Assembly (NCBI GenBank): GCA_910586755.1
Contig: CAJUJM010000067.1
Span: 1-34,648 of the forward strand
Direction: 5' to 3'
Source of the DNA: an uncultured Lachnospiraceae bacterium
GTDB taxonomy: Bacteria; Bacillota; Clostridia; Lachnospirales; Lachnospiraceae
Length of the DNA: 34,648 nt
Program-made: the position numbers and the translations under genes
Shown: piece by piece, positions 8,144 to 17,369 of the stretch
How the letters are laid out: each line of letters opens with the position of its first letter
Position numbering within the stretch: position 1 is the first letter of the stretch
The notes under the pieces: generated by a model
Seen by the model: only the letters and a program-made list of their open reading frames with translations
The model's database searches: none
What the model was told of the DNA's origin: nothing

Positions 8144-10452
8144 ACCAGGGCCTCCTTCAGTACGTCTTCCATAGTCTTTACAAAAAGGATTTTCAGCCCT
8201 TTGGTAATTTCCTTAGAAAGCTGGGCAATGTCCGGCTCATTCTTCTCCGGCACCAAGACCGTTTCAATGTGGGCCATTTTGGCTGCCAGAATCTTTTCTT
8301 TTAAGCCGCCAATGGGAAGCACCCGGCCCCGCAGGGTAATCTCTCCCGTCATGGCTACCTTGGCCTTGACCGGCCGGTTGATTACTGCGGAAATCATAGC
8401 GGTTGCCATGGTAATTCCGGCAGACGGGCCGTCCTTGGGAACTGCTCCTTCCGGAATATGGATATGGATATCGTGTTTTTCAAAATAATCATCTGCCACC
8501 TGATACCGGGGACAGGCGGATCGGATGTAGGTTAAGGCTGTCTGGGCCGATTCCTTCATTACATCTCCCAGCTGGCCTGTAAGCTGAAGGTTTCCTTTTC
8601 CCGGCATAACGTTAACCTCAATCTGAAGGGTATCTCCCCCTACGCTGGTCCAGGCCAGCCCTCTTACAATGCCTACCTCATCGGTCTCGTTGGCATCGGT
8701 AAAGGAAATCCGCTCTTTGCCCAGATATTTTTCCAGACTGCTTTCTGTAATCCGGATAGCCTGCTTCTTATTTTCCAAAAATTCCCTGGCTGCCTTCCGG
8801 CACAGGTCGCCGATGCGCCGTTCTAAATTTCTGACGCCAGCTTCCCTGGTGTAATTGTGAATTACTTTCTCAAGAGCATGATCAGAGATGGTAAGCTGCC
8901 GGGCGGTAAGTCCGTTTCTCTCCAACTGCTTTTTCACCAGAAAGTCCCTGGCAATGTGAAACTTTTCATTCTCCGTGTAGCTGGTGACCTCAATGATCTC
9001 CATACGATCTAAAAGCGGGCGCGGAATCGTCTGAGTGGTGTTGGCTGTGGCCACAAACATGACCTGGGATAAATCAATGGGAATCTCTACATAGTGATCC
9101 CGAAACTTTACATTCTGTTCTCCGTCCAGCACCTCCAAAAGGGCTGAGGAGGTATCTCCTTTGTAATCGCTGCTAACCTTGTCGATCTCGTCTAACAGCA
9201 TCAGCGGGTTGCTGACCCCTGCCTGGCGCAGGCCATCCACCAGACGGCCCGGCATTGCCCCTACATAAGTTCTCCTGTGCCCCCGGATCTCCGCTTCGTC
9301 CCGGACGCCGCCCAGGCTGATACGGACATATTTTTTATTTAAGGCTCTGGCCACGGAACGGGCGATGGAGGTTTTACCGGTTCCCGGCGGTCCTACCAGG
9401 CACAAAATGGGGCTGATGCCTTTATCCGTCAGGGCGCGGACTGCCAGATGCTCTAAAATGCGCTCCTTCACCTTTTCCAGGCCATAGTGATCTTCATTTA
9501 AGATCTTTTCCGCATGGCGGATGTCATGATTGTCTTTTGACACCTTCTTCCAGGGAAGATCCAAAAGAGTCTCTATATAGGTCCGAATCACATTGCTTTC
9601 CTGGCTGCTGCCTGGCATGGATTTCAATCGTCCAATCTCCTTGGTAATCTTCTCCTTTACCTCTTTATCCGCCTTTAATGCTTTCAGCTTTTTCTCATAT
9701 TCTTCAGAGTCAGACAAGGTACTGTCCTCCCCCAGCTCTTCCCGGATAATTCGAAGCTGTTCTCTCAATATATATTCCTTTTGATTTTTGCTGACAGCTG
9801 TCCGGACCCTTTCCTGGAACTGCTTTTTAATCCGAAGGATGTCCAGCTCGGAAATCAACCCCCGGACTACTCTCTCATAGCGCTCCTCCAGACTCAGGCT
9901 CTCTAATACCTCCTGACGCTGGATATAATCCCAGGGCATCTGAATGGCAGTCTGGTCAAGCAATTCCCCTAAATCTTCTATTACCATCAGGCCAGGCAGA
10001 AGCTCTTTGGCAATCTGAGGGCTTTCTCTTCCAAATTCCTCCAGTTTTTCCTTTACAATCCGGAGCATAGCTTCTTCCGCTTCCGGAGATACGCTGTCCA
10101 TATCCTCCCGGATCATCTCAATCTCGCCTATTAATGCCGGTTCTACGCTGTCAAAGCCCAGAAGCACCGCCTTGTTTATTCCCTCTACCATGACCCGGAC
10201 CACGCCGTCCGGCAGCTTTACCAGCTGTTTAATCTTAGCTACACAGCCTACGTGGTACAGATCCTCAATAGACGGATCCGCTACATCGCTCTGACGCTGG
10301 GCAATTAAAAAAACCTGCTGTTCGCTTACCATAGCCCGCTCTATGGCTGCTTTAGACTTAGCTCTGCTGATATCAAAATGAACCATCATTTGGGGAAGTA
10401 CCGCAAGTCCACGCAAAGCGATTACCGGTATGGTAATAGTTCTGTCTTCCAT
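8140..10452 (-). CDS. lon: ATP-dependent protease Lon (LonA)
   Basis: A 770-residue cytoplasmic AAA+ serine protease that degrades damaged and regulatory proteins. It has an N-terminal substrate-binding domain (TIPVIALRGLAVLPQM), a coiled middle part, then the AAA+ module with Walker A GPPGTGKTS and Walker B MLLDEIDKV. The C-terminal protease domain has the catalytic serine in PKDGPSAG and the lysine in GGLKEKILAA. The start at 10452 is chosen because AGGAGG lies 7-8 bases upstream; a longer reading would add 38 residues of non-family sequence (MMFGRGCCTVAM...) that spans the clpX terminator. engB overlaps its 3' end. Confidence 0.97.
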   Translation of the reverse strand: MEDRTITIPVIALRGLAVLPQMMVHFDISRAKSKAAIERAMVSEQQVFLIAQRQSDVADPSIEDLYHVGCVAKIKQLVKLPDGVVRVMVEGINKAVLLGFDSVEPALIGEIEMIREDMDSVSPEAEEAMLRIVKEKLEEFGRESPQIAKELLPGLMVIEDLGELLDQTAIQMPWDYIQRQEVLESLSLEERYERVVRGLISELDILRIKKQFQERVRTAVSKNQKEYILREQLRIIREELGEDSTLSDSEEYEKKLKALKADKEVKEKITKEIGRLKSMPGSSQESNVIRTYIETLLDLPWKKVSKDNHDIRHAEKILNEDHYGLEKVKERILEHLAVRALTDKGISPILCLVGPPGTGKTSIARSVARALNKKYVRISLGGVRDEAEIRGHRRTYVGAMPGRLVDGLRQAGVSNPLMLLDEIDKVSSDYKGDTSSALLEVLDGEQNVKFRDHYVEIPIDLSQVMFVATANTTQTIPRPLLDRMEIIEVTSYTENEKFHIARDFLVKKQLERNGLTARQLTISDHALEKVIHNYTREAGVRNLERRIGDLCRKAAREFLENKKQAIRITESSLEKYLGKERISFTDANETDEVGIVRGLAWTSVGGDTLQIEVNVMPGKGNLQLTGQLGDVMKESAQTALTYIRSACPRYQVADDYFEKHDIHIHIPEGAVPKDGPSAGITMATAMISAVINRPVKAKVAMTGEITLRGRVLPIGGLKEKILAAKMAHIETVLVPEKNEPDIAQLSKEITKGLKILFVKTMEDVLKEALV

Positions 10453-10469
10453 CTTATTTCCTCCTAATT

Positions 10470-10508
10470 TGCCCTGCTCTCCCGGCATACAGGTACACCC
10501 GCAGGGCA
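10470..10508 (-). promoter_or_regulatory. Hairpin in the lon leader
   Basis: TGCCCTGC and GCAGGGCA form a perfect 8-bp outer stem just upstream of the lon ribosome binding site. It could modulate lon translation or mRNA stability; the function is inferred from position only. Confidence 0.4.
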
Positions 10509-10520
10509 CTGCCTTCTTTT

Positions 10521-10554
10521 GAAAAGGGGCCATTGCAACTGTGCAACAGCCCCT
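10521..10554 (-). terminator. Terminator between clpX and lon
   Basis: On the minus strand AGGGGCTGTTGCA and TGCAATGGCCCCT form a stem with loop CAGT, followed by TTTTC. It lies directly after the clpX stop and would reduce read-through into lon. Confidence 0.7.
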
Positions 10555-10568
10555 GCCAAACATCATAT

Positions 10569-11867
10569 TTATGCAATCTCTCCGGTTCTATCTTTCTTTA
10601 TTCTGGATGTCATCTTTCTGGGAACTACCGTATCACGGTATACAATCTCAGGCTGGCCTTTTCCCTCAATTACGTCCCTGGTAATGGTACAGATTCCAAT
10701 GGTGTCATCCGAAGGAATCTCATACATAATATCGGTCATGACCTTCTCAATAATGGATCTCAATCCTCTGGCGCCGGTTTTTCTCTCCACTGCTTCCTTG
10801 GCAATGGCGACAAGGGCGTCATCCGTAAATTCCAGTCTCACATCATCCAGCTCAAACAGCTTCTCAAACTGCTTGGTCAAAGCGTTTTTGGGTTCCGATA
10901 AGATCTTTACCAAAGCAGCTTCATCCAGCAGTTTTAAAGAAACCGTAATTGGCACACGGCCGATAAATTCCGGAATTAATCCATATTTAGTCAAATCCTG
11001 GGGCATAACCTGCAAAAGCAGATCGTCTAAATCTCTCTGATTCCGATCCACAATCTCCGCGTTAAACCCAATAGATCCTGTGCTTAAACGATTTTCCACA
11101 ATCTTTTCCAGTCCATCAAAAGCGCCTCCACAGATAAAGAGGATATTAGTAGTATCGATCTGCAAAAGTTCCTGGTGGGGATGTTTTCTTCCACCCTGAG
11201 GCGGAACACTGGCTATGGTTCCCTCTAAGATCTTCAGGAGAGCCTGCTGAACGCCTTCTCCGGACACATCCCGGGTAATGGAAACATTTTCCGACTTTTT
11301 GGTAATCTTATCAATCTCATCAATATAGATAATGCCGTATTCTGCCTTGGGAATATCATAATCTGCCGCCTGAATCAGTTTCAGAAGGATATTTTCCACA
11401 TCTTCTCCCACATATCCTGCCTCAGTAAGGGCAGTTGCATCTGCAATGGCAAAGGGAACTCCCAAAATCCTGGCCAGGGTCTGAGCCAGATACGTCTTGC
11501 CGGAACCGGTGGGCCCCAGCATCAGAATATTGCTCTTCTGCACCTCCACATCCAGAGTTTTTCTGGATGTAATTCTCTTGTAGTGATTATAAACAGCCAC
11601 GGAGAGAACCTTTTTTGCCTCGTCCTGTCCAATGACATATTCGTCCAAAAATTCTTTCATCTCCTTGGGTTTAAGCAAATTAATATCGCCTAAATCCTGG
11701 GAAGAGTCCAGCTCATCTCCCAGCTCCTCCTCCAAAATCTCCCCGCAAAGTTCAATACATTCATCACAGATAAAGACATTGTTGGATCCGGCAATTAATT
11801 TCCGGACCTGATCCTGGGTCTTGCCGCAAAAAGAGCAGCGAATCTTTTCCTCTGGTCTGATTGGCAT
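10569..11867 (-). CDS. clpX: ATP-dependent Clp protease ATP-binding subunit ClpX
   Basis: A 432-residue AAA+ unfoldase that feeds substrates, including tmRNA-tagged proteins, to ClpP. The N-terminal zinc-binding domain has CSFC (Cys11, Cys14) and CDEC (Cys34, Cys37). Walker A is GPTGSGKT, the pore loop is GYVGED and Walker B is IIYIDEIDK. The ClpP-docking loop is seen as IGF in TGSIGFNAE. The start at 11867 follows GGAAAGGTGG; an ATG nine codons upstream overlaps the clpP stop but lacks a good site. It follows clpP by 26 bp. The tmRNA gene is about 5 kb away. Confidence 0.97.
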   Translation of the reverse strand: MPIRPEEKIRCSFCGKTQDQVRKLIAGSNNVFICDECIELCGEILEEELGDELDSSQDLGDINLLKPKEMKEFLDEYVIGQDEAKKVLSVAVYNHYKRITSRKTLDVEVQKSNILMLGPTGSGKTYLAQTLARILGVPFAIADATALTEAGYVGEDVENILLKLIQAADYDIPKAEYGIIYIDEIDKITKKSENVSITRDVSGEGVQQALLKILEGTIASVPPQGGRKHPHQELLQIDTTNILFICGGAFDGLEKIVENRLSTGSIGFNAEIVDRNQRDLDDLLLQVMPQDLTKYGLIPEFIGRVPITVSLKLLDEAALVKILSEPKNALTKQFEKLFELDDVRLEFTDDALVAIAKEAVERKTGARGLRSIIEKVMTDIMYEIPSDDTIGICTITRDVIEGKGQPEIVYRDTVVPRKMTSRIKKDRTGEIA

Positions 11868-11893
11868 ACTTCCACCTTTCCTTACTCCGCCCA

Positions 11894-12475
11894 TTAGTGG
11901 CTTGCAATTACTGCATCCACCAGACCGTACTCCTTTGCCTCCTGTGCAGTCATATAATTGTCGCGTTCTGTGTCGCGCTCAATGACCTCCAGAGGCTGTC
12001 CGGTATTGGCTGCTAATATTTCATTTAATTTCTTTTTCGTTCTTAATATATGGTCGGCCACAATCTTAATATCCGTCGCCTGTCCCTGTGCGCCGCCGGA
12101 TGGCTGATGGATCATAACTTCCGCATTGGGAAGGGCAAAACGCTTCCCCTTTGCGCCGCTGGATAAAAGGAATGCTCCCATACTGGCAGCTATACCGATG
12201 CAAACCGTGGATACATCGCATTTAATATAGTTCATGGTGTCATAAATTGCCATTCCGGCCGTTACGGAACCGCCGGGACTGTTAATATAGAAATTAATAT
12301 CCTTCCCCGGATCCTCAGACTCCAAAAACAAAAGCTGAGCCACTACCAGGCTGGCTGTCACATCATTTACTTCCTCGCCTAAAAATACGATTCTCTCTTT
12401 TAACAGGCGGGAGTAAATGTCATAGGAACGCTCGCCTCTGCTGGTAGACTCAATGACATAAGGCACTAAGCTCAT
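11894..12475 (-). CDS. clpP: ATP-dependent Clp protease proteolytic subunit ClpP
   Basis: A 193-residue serine peptidase that forms the tetradecameric chamber used by ClpX. The catalytic triad is visible as Ser98 (GIAASMG), His123 (MIHQPSGG) and Asp172 (ERDNYMT). The length and start (MSLVPYVIE) are typical, with AAAGGAG nine bases upstream of the ATG. It is the first gene after tig, with two hairpins in the gap, and is co-directional with clpX. Confidence 0.97.
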   Translation of the reverse strand: MSLVPYVIESTSRGERSYDIYSRLLKERIVFLGEEVNDVTASLVVAQLLFLESEDPGKDINFYINSPGGSVTAGMAIYDTMNYIKCDVSTVCIGIAASMGAFLLSSGAKGKRFALPNAEVMIHQPSGGAQGQATDIKIVADHILRTKKKLNEILAANTGQPLEVIERDTERDNYMTAQEAKEYGLVDAVIASH

Positions 12476-12526
12476 GGTTTTATACTCCTTTCCTTTGGGC
12501 TGTTTATTCTTCAGCCCCTGCTAAAT

Positions 12527-12610
12527 CCGGCAAAGCGCGCCGTCACAGCCTTTTGCCGGATACTTCTGTAACAACAGGAAGTTGCAGTCAGGAATCCTGT
12601 CTGCAACTTC
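12527..12610 (-). promoter_or_regulatory. Two hairpins between tig and clpP
   Basis: The hairpin nearest tig (12578-12610) is a near-perfect 33-bp palindrome with arms GAAGTTGCAG and CTGCAACTTC. The second (12527-12559) pairs CCGGCAAA with TTTTGCCGG. Neither is followed by a strong T run on the minus strand, so partial termination or RNA processing between tig and clpP is more likely than full termination. No clear CtsR box was found. Confidence 0.55.
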
Positions 12611-12625
12611 TCTATACCTGACAAA

Positions 12626-13912
12626 TTAAACTAACTTTGCTTCTGCTACCAGGAAATCAACTGCTTCCTGTACAGCCAGGTCTTTCTTCATCTGTTCTTT
12701 TTCGAACTCACCCATGTACTCTCTCAGCTTCTCCACTTCCATCTTGTAAGCGTCTGCCATCTTCTGAAGTTCTTCGTTGATACGCTCGTCGGAAACCTGA
12801 ATATTCTCAGCTGCAGCTACAGCCTCCAATACCAGTCTGGTCTGGATTCTGCGGACAGCCTGGGGTCTCATCTGCTCCTTTAAGGTATCCGGAGTCATGC
12901 CGGTAAATTTCATATACTGATCAAAGGACATCCCCTGGCTCTGCATTCTCCTGGCCGTATCCTGAAGCATATTCATCACTTCATTCTCTATCATTGCGTC
13001 CGGCAGCTCCATAGAAGCATTGGCCACAACCTTATCTACCACCCGGTTCTCATTTTCAGTAGCAGCCGCTCTGTCCTTCTTCTCGGCCAGCTTTGCGCGA
13101 ACATCAGCCTTGTACTCGTCTAAGGTCTCAAACTCGGAAACCTCACTTGCAAACTCGTCATTTAACTCGGGAAGTTCTTTTACCTTAATCTCCTTTACCG
13201 TTACCTTAAACAATGCCGGCTTGCCAGCCAGTTCCTTTGCATGGTATTCAGCCGGGAAAGTTACGTTTACTTCGCACTCTTCCCCGATGTTCTTGCCAAT
13301 CAGCTGCTCCTCAAAGGTGTCAATAAAGGAATGGGAACCGATGGTCAGGGAATAGTCTGTTCCTTTTCCGCCGTCAAAAGCCTGGCCGTCAATAAATCCT
13401 TCAAAATCAATAACGGTCTGATCTCCGTCTGCAACCGGCCGATCCTCCACAGATACCAGTCTGGCGTTCTGATCCTGAACCTTTTTAAGCTCTGCCTCTA
13501 CGTCCTCGTCAGATACGGAAGCATCTGCTCTCTCTACCTCAATCCCTTTATAGTCGCCTAAAGTAACTTCCGGCTTTACTGCTACGGTAGCGGTATAGAT
13601 AAGATCTTTGCCCTTCTCGATCTGGGTAATATCGATCTCCGGTCTGGAAACAATCTCCAGCCCGCTTTCCTTCATAGCGCCGGGATAGCTTTCATCAATG
13701 GCCTCGTTGGCTGCATCCTCATAGAACACACCCGGGCCGTACATTTTTTCAATCATGGCCTGCGGAGCCTTCCCTTTGCGGAATCCGGGAATGTTAAATC
13801 TGTTTTTATTTTTGTCATAGGCTGCCTTGATTGCCTTATCGAACTGCTCAGCCGGAACTTCCACAGTCAGCTTTGCCATGTTCTTTTCTAACTTTTCTAC
13901 TTGTAAACTCAT
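12626..13912 (-). CDS. tig: Trigger factor (ribosome-associated chaperone, peptidyl-prolyl isomerase)
   Basis: A 428-residue chaperone that binds the ribosome near the exit tunnel and meets nascent chains. The ribosome-binding signature GFRKGKAP is at residues 43-50. The FKBP-type isomerase domain spans roughly 158-245 (DGDQTVIDFEGF onward), and the C-terminal helical arms follow. The start at 13912 has AAGGAGG ten bases upstream. The tig-clpP-clpX order is the conserved bacterial one. Confidence 0.97.
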   Translation of the reverse strand: MSLQVEKLEKNMAKLTVEVPAEQFDKAIKAAYDKNKNRFNIPGFRKGKAPQAMIEKMYGPGVFYEDAANEAIDESYPGAMKESGLEIVSRPEIDITQIEKGKDLIYTATVAVKPEVTLGDYKGIEVERADASVSDEDVEAELKKVQDQNARLVSVEDRPVADGDQTVIDFEGFIDGQAFDGGKGTDYSLTIGSHSFIDTFEEQLIGKNIGEECEVNVTFPAEYHAKELAGKPALFKVTVKEIKVKELPELNDEFASEVSEFETLDEYKADVRAKLAEKKDRAAATENENRVVDKVVANASMELPDAMIENEVMNMLQDTARRMQSQGMSFDQYMKFTGMTPDTLKEQMRPQAVRRIQTRLVLEAVAAAENIQVSDERINEELQKMADAYKMEVEKLREYMGEFEKEQMKKDLAVQEAVDFLVAEAKLV

Positions 13913-13981
13913 GATATGGGTTCCTCCTTGAATAATATGTGAACCGCCATTTCTCCACAGGGCGTTACACTTCAAGGTACG

Positions 13982-13990
13982 ATTATATCA
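13982..13990 (-). promoter_or_regulatory. Extended -10 promoter of tig
   Basis: On the minus strand TGATATAAT is an extended -10 element about 70 bp before the tig start codon. No convincing -35 was seen 17 bp upstream. Confidence 0.5.
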
Positions 13991-14022
13991 CAAGACCCTG
14001 GTAAATGCCAGCACTATTTTTT

Positions 14023-14802
14023 CTATCTTGGAACAATTTTAAAGCTTACTGTAAGCCGGGCCTCTATTTCCATCTCTCCGGCTTCCACGCTCATAGAAGC
14101 AAAGTCTGCAGCGCCTGCCGAGGCTTCGGCCACGGCCGCCGCCTTTGTATTCGCATAGCGGGCTGTTTGGTTTTCTCCGTACTCCTGAATATCGGTTACT
14201 TCCAGTACCTGGAAACCTCCGGCCTCCCCCATGGCCTCCGCCTTGGTTTTTGCCGTTGTTACCGCCTTCTTTAACGCTTCCTGATAAACGGCGTCATAAT
14301 CACTGCACATATATTTTACATAGTCAATGGAATTGGCTCCTGCCGCAACAGAGCCCCCCAGAATATCCCCCACCTTCTCCATGGGAATGCCAGAAACGGT
14401 AATCTGAGTCGTCATCTCGTAGCCTGTCAGCACCTGTCCCTGTTCTTCTGTCCACCTATATCTGGGGTTCAGGCTGTAACCGGAAGTTTGGATAGCCTTT
14501 TCCTCCAGGCCCTGGGATTTTAAAAATTCTAAGGTTTGGTTTAAAGACTCTTCATTTTTCTGCTGGCACCTGGCAGCGTCCGGGTCTTCGCTATAGACGC
14601 TGATGGAAACCTCAGCCACATCCGGCTGTGCCATTACGGTCTCCCGGCTCTGCACCGTTACGGTATCGTCCTCCTGAGTCTGGCGGATATCCAGGACGCT
14701 TGGCAACACTATTTCCGATGAGGTTCCTGCGCTGCAGCCTGTGGCCAAAAGGGCCGTTATGACCGCCGTTCCTGCCGCTATGTATACTTTTCTCATTTTC
14801 AT
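14023..14802 (-). CDS. SIMPL-domain (DUF541) lipoprotein
   Basis: A 259-residue exported lipoprotein. Residues 1-22 are a lipoprotein signal (KMRK, a hydrophobic run, then LLATGC with Cys23 as the lipidated residue). The rest matches the SIMPL/DUF541 fold: an opening such as VTVQSRETVMAQPDVAEVSI, the central TSGYSLNPRY motif, and a middle region AVTTAKTKAEAMGEAGG. Members occur widely in bacteria and their biochemical role is unclear. AGGAGG sits six to seven bases before the ATG. It is upstream of tig in the same direction; no strong terminator was seen between them. Confidence 0.88.
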   Translation of the reverse strand: MKMRKVYIAAGTAVITALLATGCSAGTSSEIVLPSVLDIRQTQEDDTVTVQSRETVMAQPDVAEVSISVYSEDPDAARCQQKNEESLNQTLEFLKSQGLEEKAIQTSGYSLNPRYRWTEEQGQVLTGYEMTTQITVSGIPMEKVGDILGGSVAAGANSIDYVKYMCSDYDAVYQEALKKAVTTAKTKAEAMGEAGGFQVLEVTDIQEYGENQTARYANTKAAAVAEASAGAADFASMSVEAGEMEIEARLTVSFKIVPR

Positions 14803-14847
14803 AATACATCCTCCTAGTATAATAATGGATCAGCACGCTTCTTTCAT

Positions 14848-14990
14848 CAGTTCAGACAGGGCGTCTTCTTGCCTGGCTGCGCCGGACAAGAAGCGCCGGA
14901 TGTCCATCCGATGGGGAATATGATGCGGAGTTTGATTTACAAGCGAGCTTGACACCAAACTCCACATCAAATTCCCCGCCGCCTGAACTG
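14848..14990. repeat. Palindromic dispersed repeat, copy B (MITE-like, 143 bp)
   Basis: It is bounded by the inverted ends CAGTTCAG (14848-14855) and CTGAACTG (14983-14990). An outer hairpin pairs GCGTCTTCTTG with CAAGAAGCGCC. An inner stem of about 22 bp with two mismatches pairs the segment from 14913 with the one ending 14978. The loop holds the 17-bp core shared with copy A. The rest of the gap 14803-15098 shows nothing else recognisable. The copy lies at the 3' side of the 578-residue membrane protein gene. Confidence 0.8.
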
Positions 14991-15098
14991 TTAATTCCTA
15001 TTATAAGGATTTTGGAAAAATATTGCTTTTCTTTTCCCTTAAAAAATGTTTACAACTTTAGGAAGAAAGGATAATGCAAATGGTGAAGAATTCTGCTG

Positions 15099-16835
15099 TC
15101 AGTCATCCGCTCCTTCCCCCGCCTTTTTCGTTATTTCAATAGAAATTACATTTCCGGTAGCTCCATCCTCCCCGGAAGATACATAGGAGAAGGATACCTC
15201 ATCGCCTGCGTTCAAAAACGGAAGCTGCTCTGACACGGTAATCAGCGCTGTATAGACCGTGCCGTCGCCTTCCAGCATGAAGTAATAACAGCTGTTTCCG
15301 GAAACCACCACATCTGCCACTGACTCTACGATTCCGGAGGCAGTTCTCTCCTCTTCCGTCTCCGTAATCATCTCGTCTTCCAGGTTAAGCGCTGTCCGGT
15401 AATTGCGTCTCGCCTCATCAATGGTAACTCCGGTACCTACGATCTGGTATTGGGCCACATCTACAAAGGCGTACATTTTTACCAGTCCCGCCGCATCCTT
15501 TAAGGAAATAAAATAGGTGGGACGGTCTGAAATATTTAAAAGCAGCGGGAAAGTTGCCGTATATTTTAAATGCTGCACCTGCCCCTGGGCGGAATCCATT
15601 GCAGAATACTCTGTTGCGCCGGGAACCGGATAAAACCTGGTTCCCTTGGTCCTTAAGTTTACCAAAACGAAGCCGATGTTGGATTCGTCCGCAGTAACCG
15701 AAGACATACCGGTATACAAATACACGTCATCATCCAGGGCCAGATAGTTATAACCATAGGTGGTGCGGCGCACGCCTCTCTGCCCAAAGATAGAGTTTAA
15801 ATATCCGTTCTGGTAGCGGCCATTGTCGTCCAGCTGTTCAATAATCAGGTCGGAAGTGTAAAGCTGGTCGATCCACTGAGGCACGTCCTCCTTGGTATAA
15901 TACTGGCTCTCCCCTGTACAGGCGTCCACTAAAACAGCGCCGGAAATGTCCTTGCCGCTCCACCAGCCAATCCGGTAAGTGATCACCGGAGCCACCCAGT
16001 AAGGGGTTCCGTTGTCGTCAATCTCAAATGATACCTGGTCAAACATCAGGGTCGGGTAAGAAAATCTCAGATACCGGTAAATATTGCGGAAAAAGTATTC
16101 GCTGGGAGAATATCTCATACCAGACTCCAGCCATACCAGATCCGTATCCTGTGTCACCATATTGACGGTAATATAGGCCGGAAGTCCGTTTTTTTGGTTA
16201 AACAGCCATTTAATGGGATCTGCATAGGCCAGGGGTGTAACCCGGTAAGGAGTCTGATGGTAGTTGATCTGGGTATAATGTTCCTGAATCTCAAATTGAG
16301 AAACTAATTCCGACATCTCCCCCAGCTTTCTGCTTCCCAGCCTGGAGGCAGTGTCCCGGTCTACCACCGGGATCTGGTTCATGTTGATCTCGGAAACATC
16401 GGCAGTAAAATCCCCGTCTGTAATGGCAATCAAATCCCGGTAGCGGGAGGCATTAAAAAACTTGATCCCGATCAGGGACGCCAGGGCCATAAAGACAACC
16501 AGAACGGCAATCAGAATAAAGCCGTATTTTAAAGGCTTTGCCAGGCTGACAGGATTTGCGGCTTCCTGCGGATTTACACCGTAAACCGGAGCTCCGGTTA
16601 TTGGATCGTGTCCTACCACCACAGTACGGCGGCGCTGCCCCAGGTCAGAAAGGAAATTCTTTACATAAGAGAGGAAGTTTACCACCAATACGATAAGAAT
16701 GGAAATGATCAAAAATATGATAAAGTTTTGATCATGAAGGTTTACTGCTGGCAGCATTATATAAAACAGCAGGAAAATCAATGCCAGAGAAACCAGAATA
16801 CGGCCTGCAACGGATACAGTTTGTCTATGCTTCAT
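15099..16835 (-). CDS. Membrane protein of unknown function, three predicted TM segments
   Basis: A 578-residue protein I do not recognise as a named family. Three hydrophobic segments are visible at about residues 11-31, 37-57 and 102-125, with a basic stretch GQRRRTVVVGHDP between the second and third. The remaining 450 residues are soluble, rich in beta-type sequence and aromatic residues, and probably lie outside the membrane. A repeated theme of Tyr/Trp-rich strands (TYRIGWWSG, TYGYNYLALDDDVYLYTG) suggests a beta-propeller or similar domain, but this is only an impression. The C-terminal 90 residues look like an OB- or beta-barrel-like domain (VSEQLPFLNAGDEVSFSY). It is monocistronic, with copy B of the palindromic repeat after its stop. 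Confidence 0.85.
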   Translation of the reverse strand: MKHRQTVSVAGRILVSLALIFLLFYIMLPAVNLHDQNFIIFLIISILIVLVVNFLSYVKNFLSDLGQRRRTVVVGHDPITGAPVYGVNPQEAANPVSLAKPLKYGFILIAVLVVFMALASLIGIKFFNASRYRDLIAITDGDFTADVSEINMNQIPVVDRDTASRLGSRKLGEMSELVSQFEIQEHYTQINYHQTPYRVTPLAYADPIKWLFNQKNGLPAYITVNMVTQDTDLVWLESGMRYSPSEYFFRNIYRYLRFSYPTLMFDQVSFEIDDNGTPYWVAPVITYRIGWWSGKDISGAVLVDACTGESQYYTKEDVPQWIDQLYTSDLIIEQLDDNGRYQNGYLNSIFGQRGVRRTTYGYNYLALDDDVYLYTGMSSVTADESNIGFVLVNLRTKGTRFYPVPGATEYSAMDSAQGQVQHLKYTATFPLLLNISDRPTYFISLKDAAGLVKMYAFVDVAQYQIVGTGVTIDEARRNYRTALNLEDEMITETEEERTASGIVESVADVVVSGNSCYYFMLEGDGTVYTALITVSEQLPFLNAGDEVSFSYVSSGEDGATGNVISIEITKKAGEGADD

Positions 16836-16960
16836 AATTTTTATTTCGCTCCTTTTTATTTATGTAGGTATTGTAGCACAGTTTTCCCTTACTCTTGTAT
16901 TAAATCTTTCTAAAACAGCATAGCCATTTCTGAAATTTTTATTACTTTTTTGCCTGCTCC

Positions 16961-16989
16961 TTGACAATTCGCTGCCAGCATGTTACGAT
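16961..16989 (+). promoter_or_regulatory. Sigma-A promoter of ssrA
   Basis: TTGACA (16961-16966), a 17-bp spacer and TACGAT (16984-16989), about 27 bp before the mature tmRNA 5' end. Confidence 0.8.
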
Positions 16990-17016
16990 ATTCCTGCCTC
17001 AAAAGAGGGCCAGTAA

Positions 17017-17356
17017 GGGCTTGTACTGGTTTCGACGGGGGTCATGCAGCTGGTGAAGCTATCCCCATGCAATGGGTCAAATGGCAAACCTAAATATAAA
17101 CGCTGAAGATAATTTAGCATACGCTGCCTAATTTAGGCAGTTGTCAGCCTCTTGGCACCTGCACTTAGAGAATCTGGCATCGACTATGCAGGAAACGACA
17201 CAGGCAAAGCTTTGAGCCTGCGGGCGTAATATGAAGCTACTGAACCCATCAGGATGTCTGCTTTCGGATGGCGGAGGGAATGTTAAATAACAGACTATGA
17301 TAGTAGAAGAACAGGGAATTGATTTTCGGACAGGGGTTCGATTCCCCTCAGGTCCA
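17017..17356 (+). ncRNA. ssrA: Transfer-messenger RNA (tmRNA)
   Basis: The 5' end GGGCTTGTACTGGTTTCGAC and the 3' end with the T-arm AGGGGTTCGATTCCCCT are diagnostic. GGGCTTG (17017-17023) pairs with CAGGTCC (17349-17355) as the acceptor stem, allowing G-U pairs, and A17356 is the discriminator. The CCA end is not encoded. The reading frame resumes at GCA 17084 and gives the tag ANLNINAEDNLAYAA, ending at TAA 17129-17131. The tag ends in the usual ClpXP-recognised Tyr-Ala-Ala. An IS200-type element begins 6 bp after the 3' end. Confidence 0.97.
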
Positions 17357-17369
17357 TTTCTAGTCAAGA

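Noticed and set aside
10453..10566. Longer Lon N-terminus (38 extra residues)
   Set aside because: The extension covers the clpX terminator and a hairpin, and AGGAGG lies just before the ATG at 10452.
15000..15098. Promoter or small gene in the gap before the membrane protein gene end
   Set aside because: AT-rich, but no paired -35/-10 at good spacing or credible frame was found.
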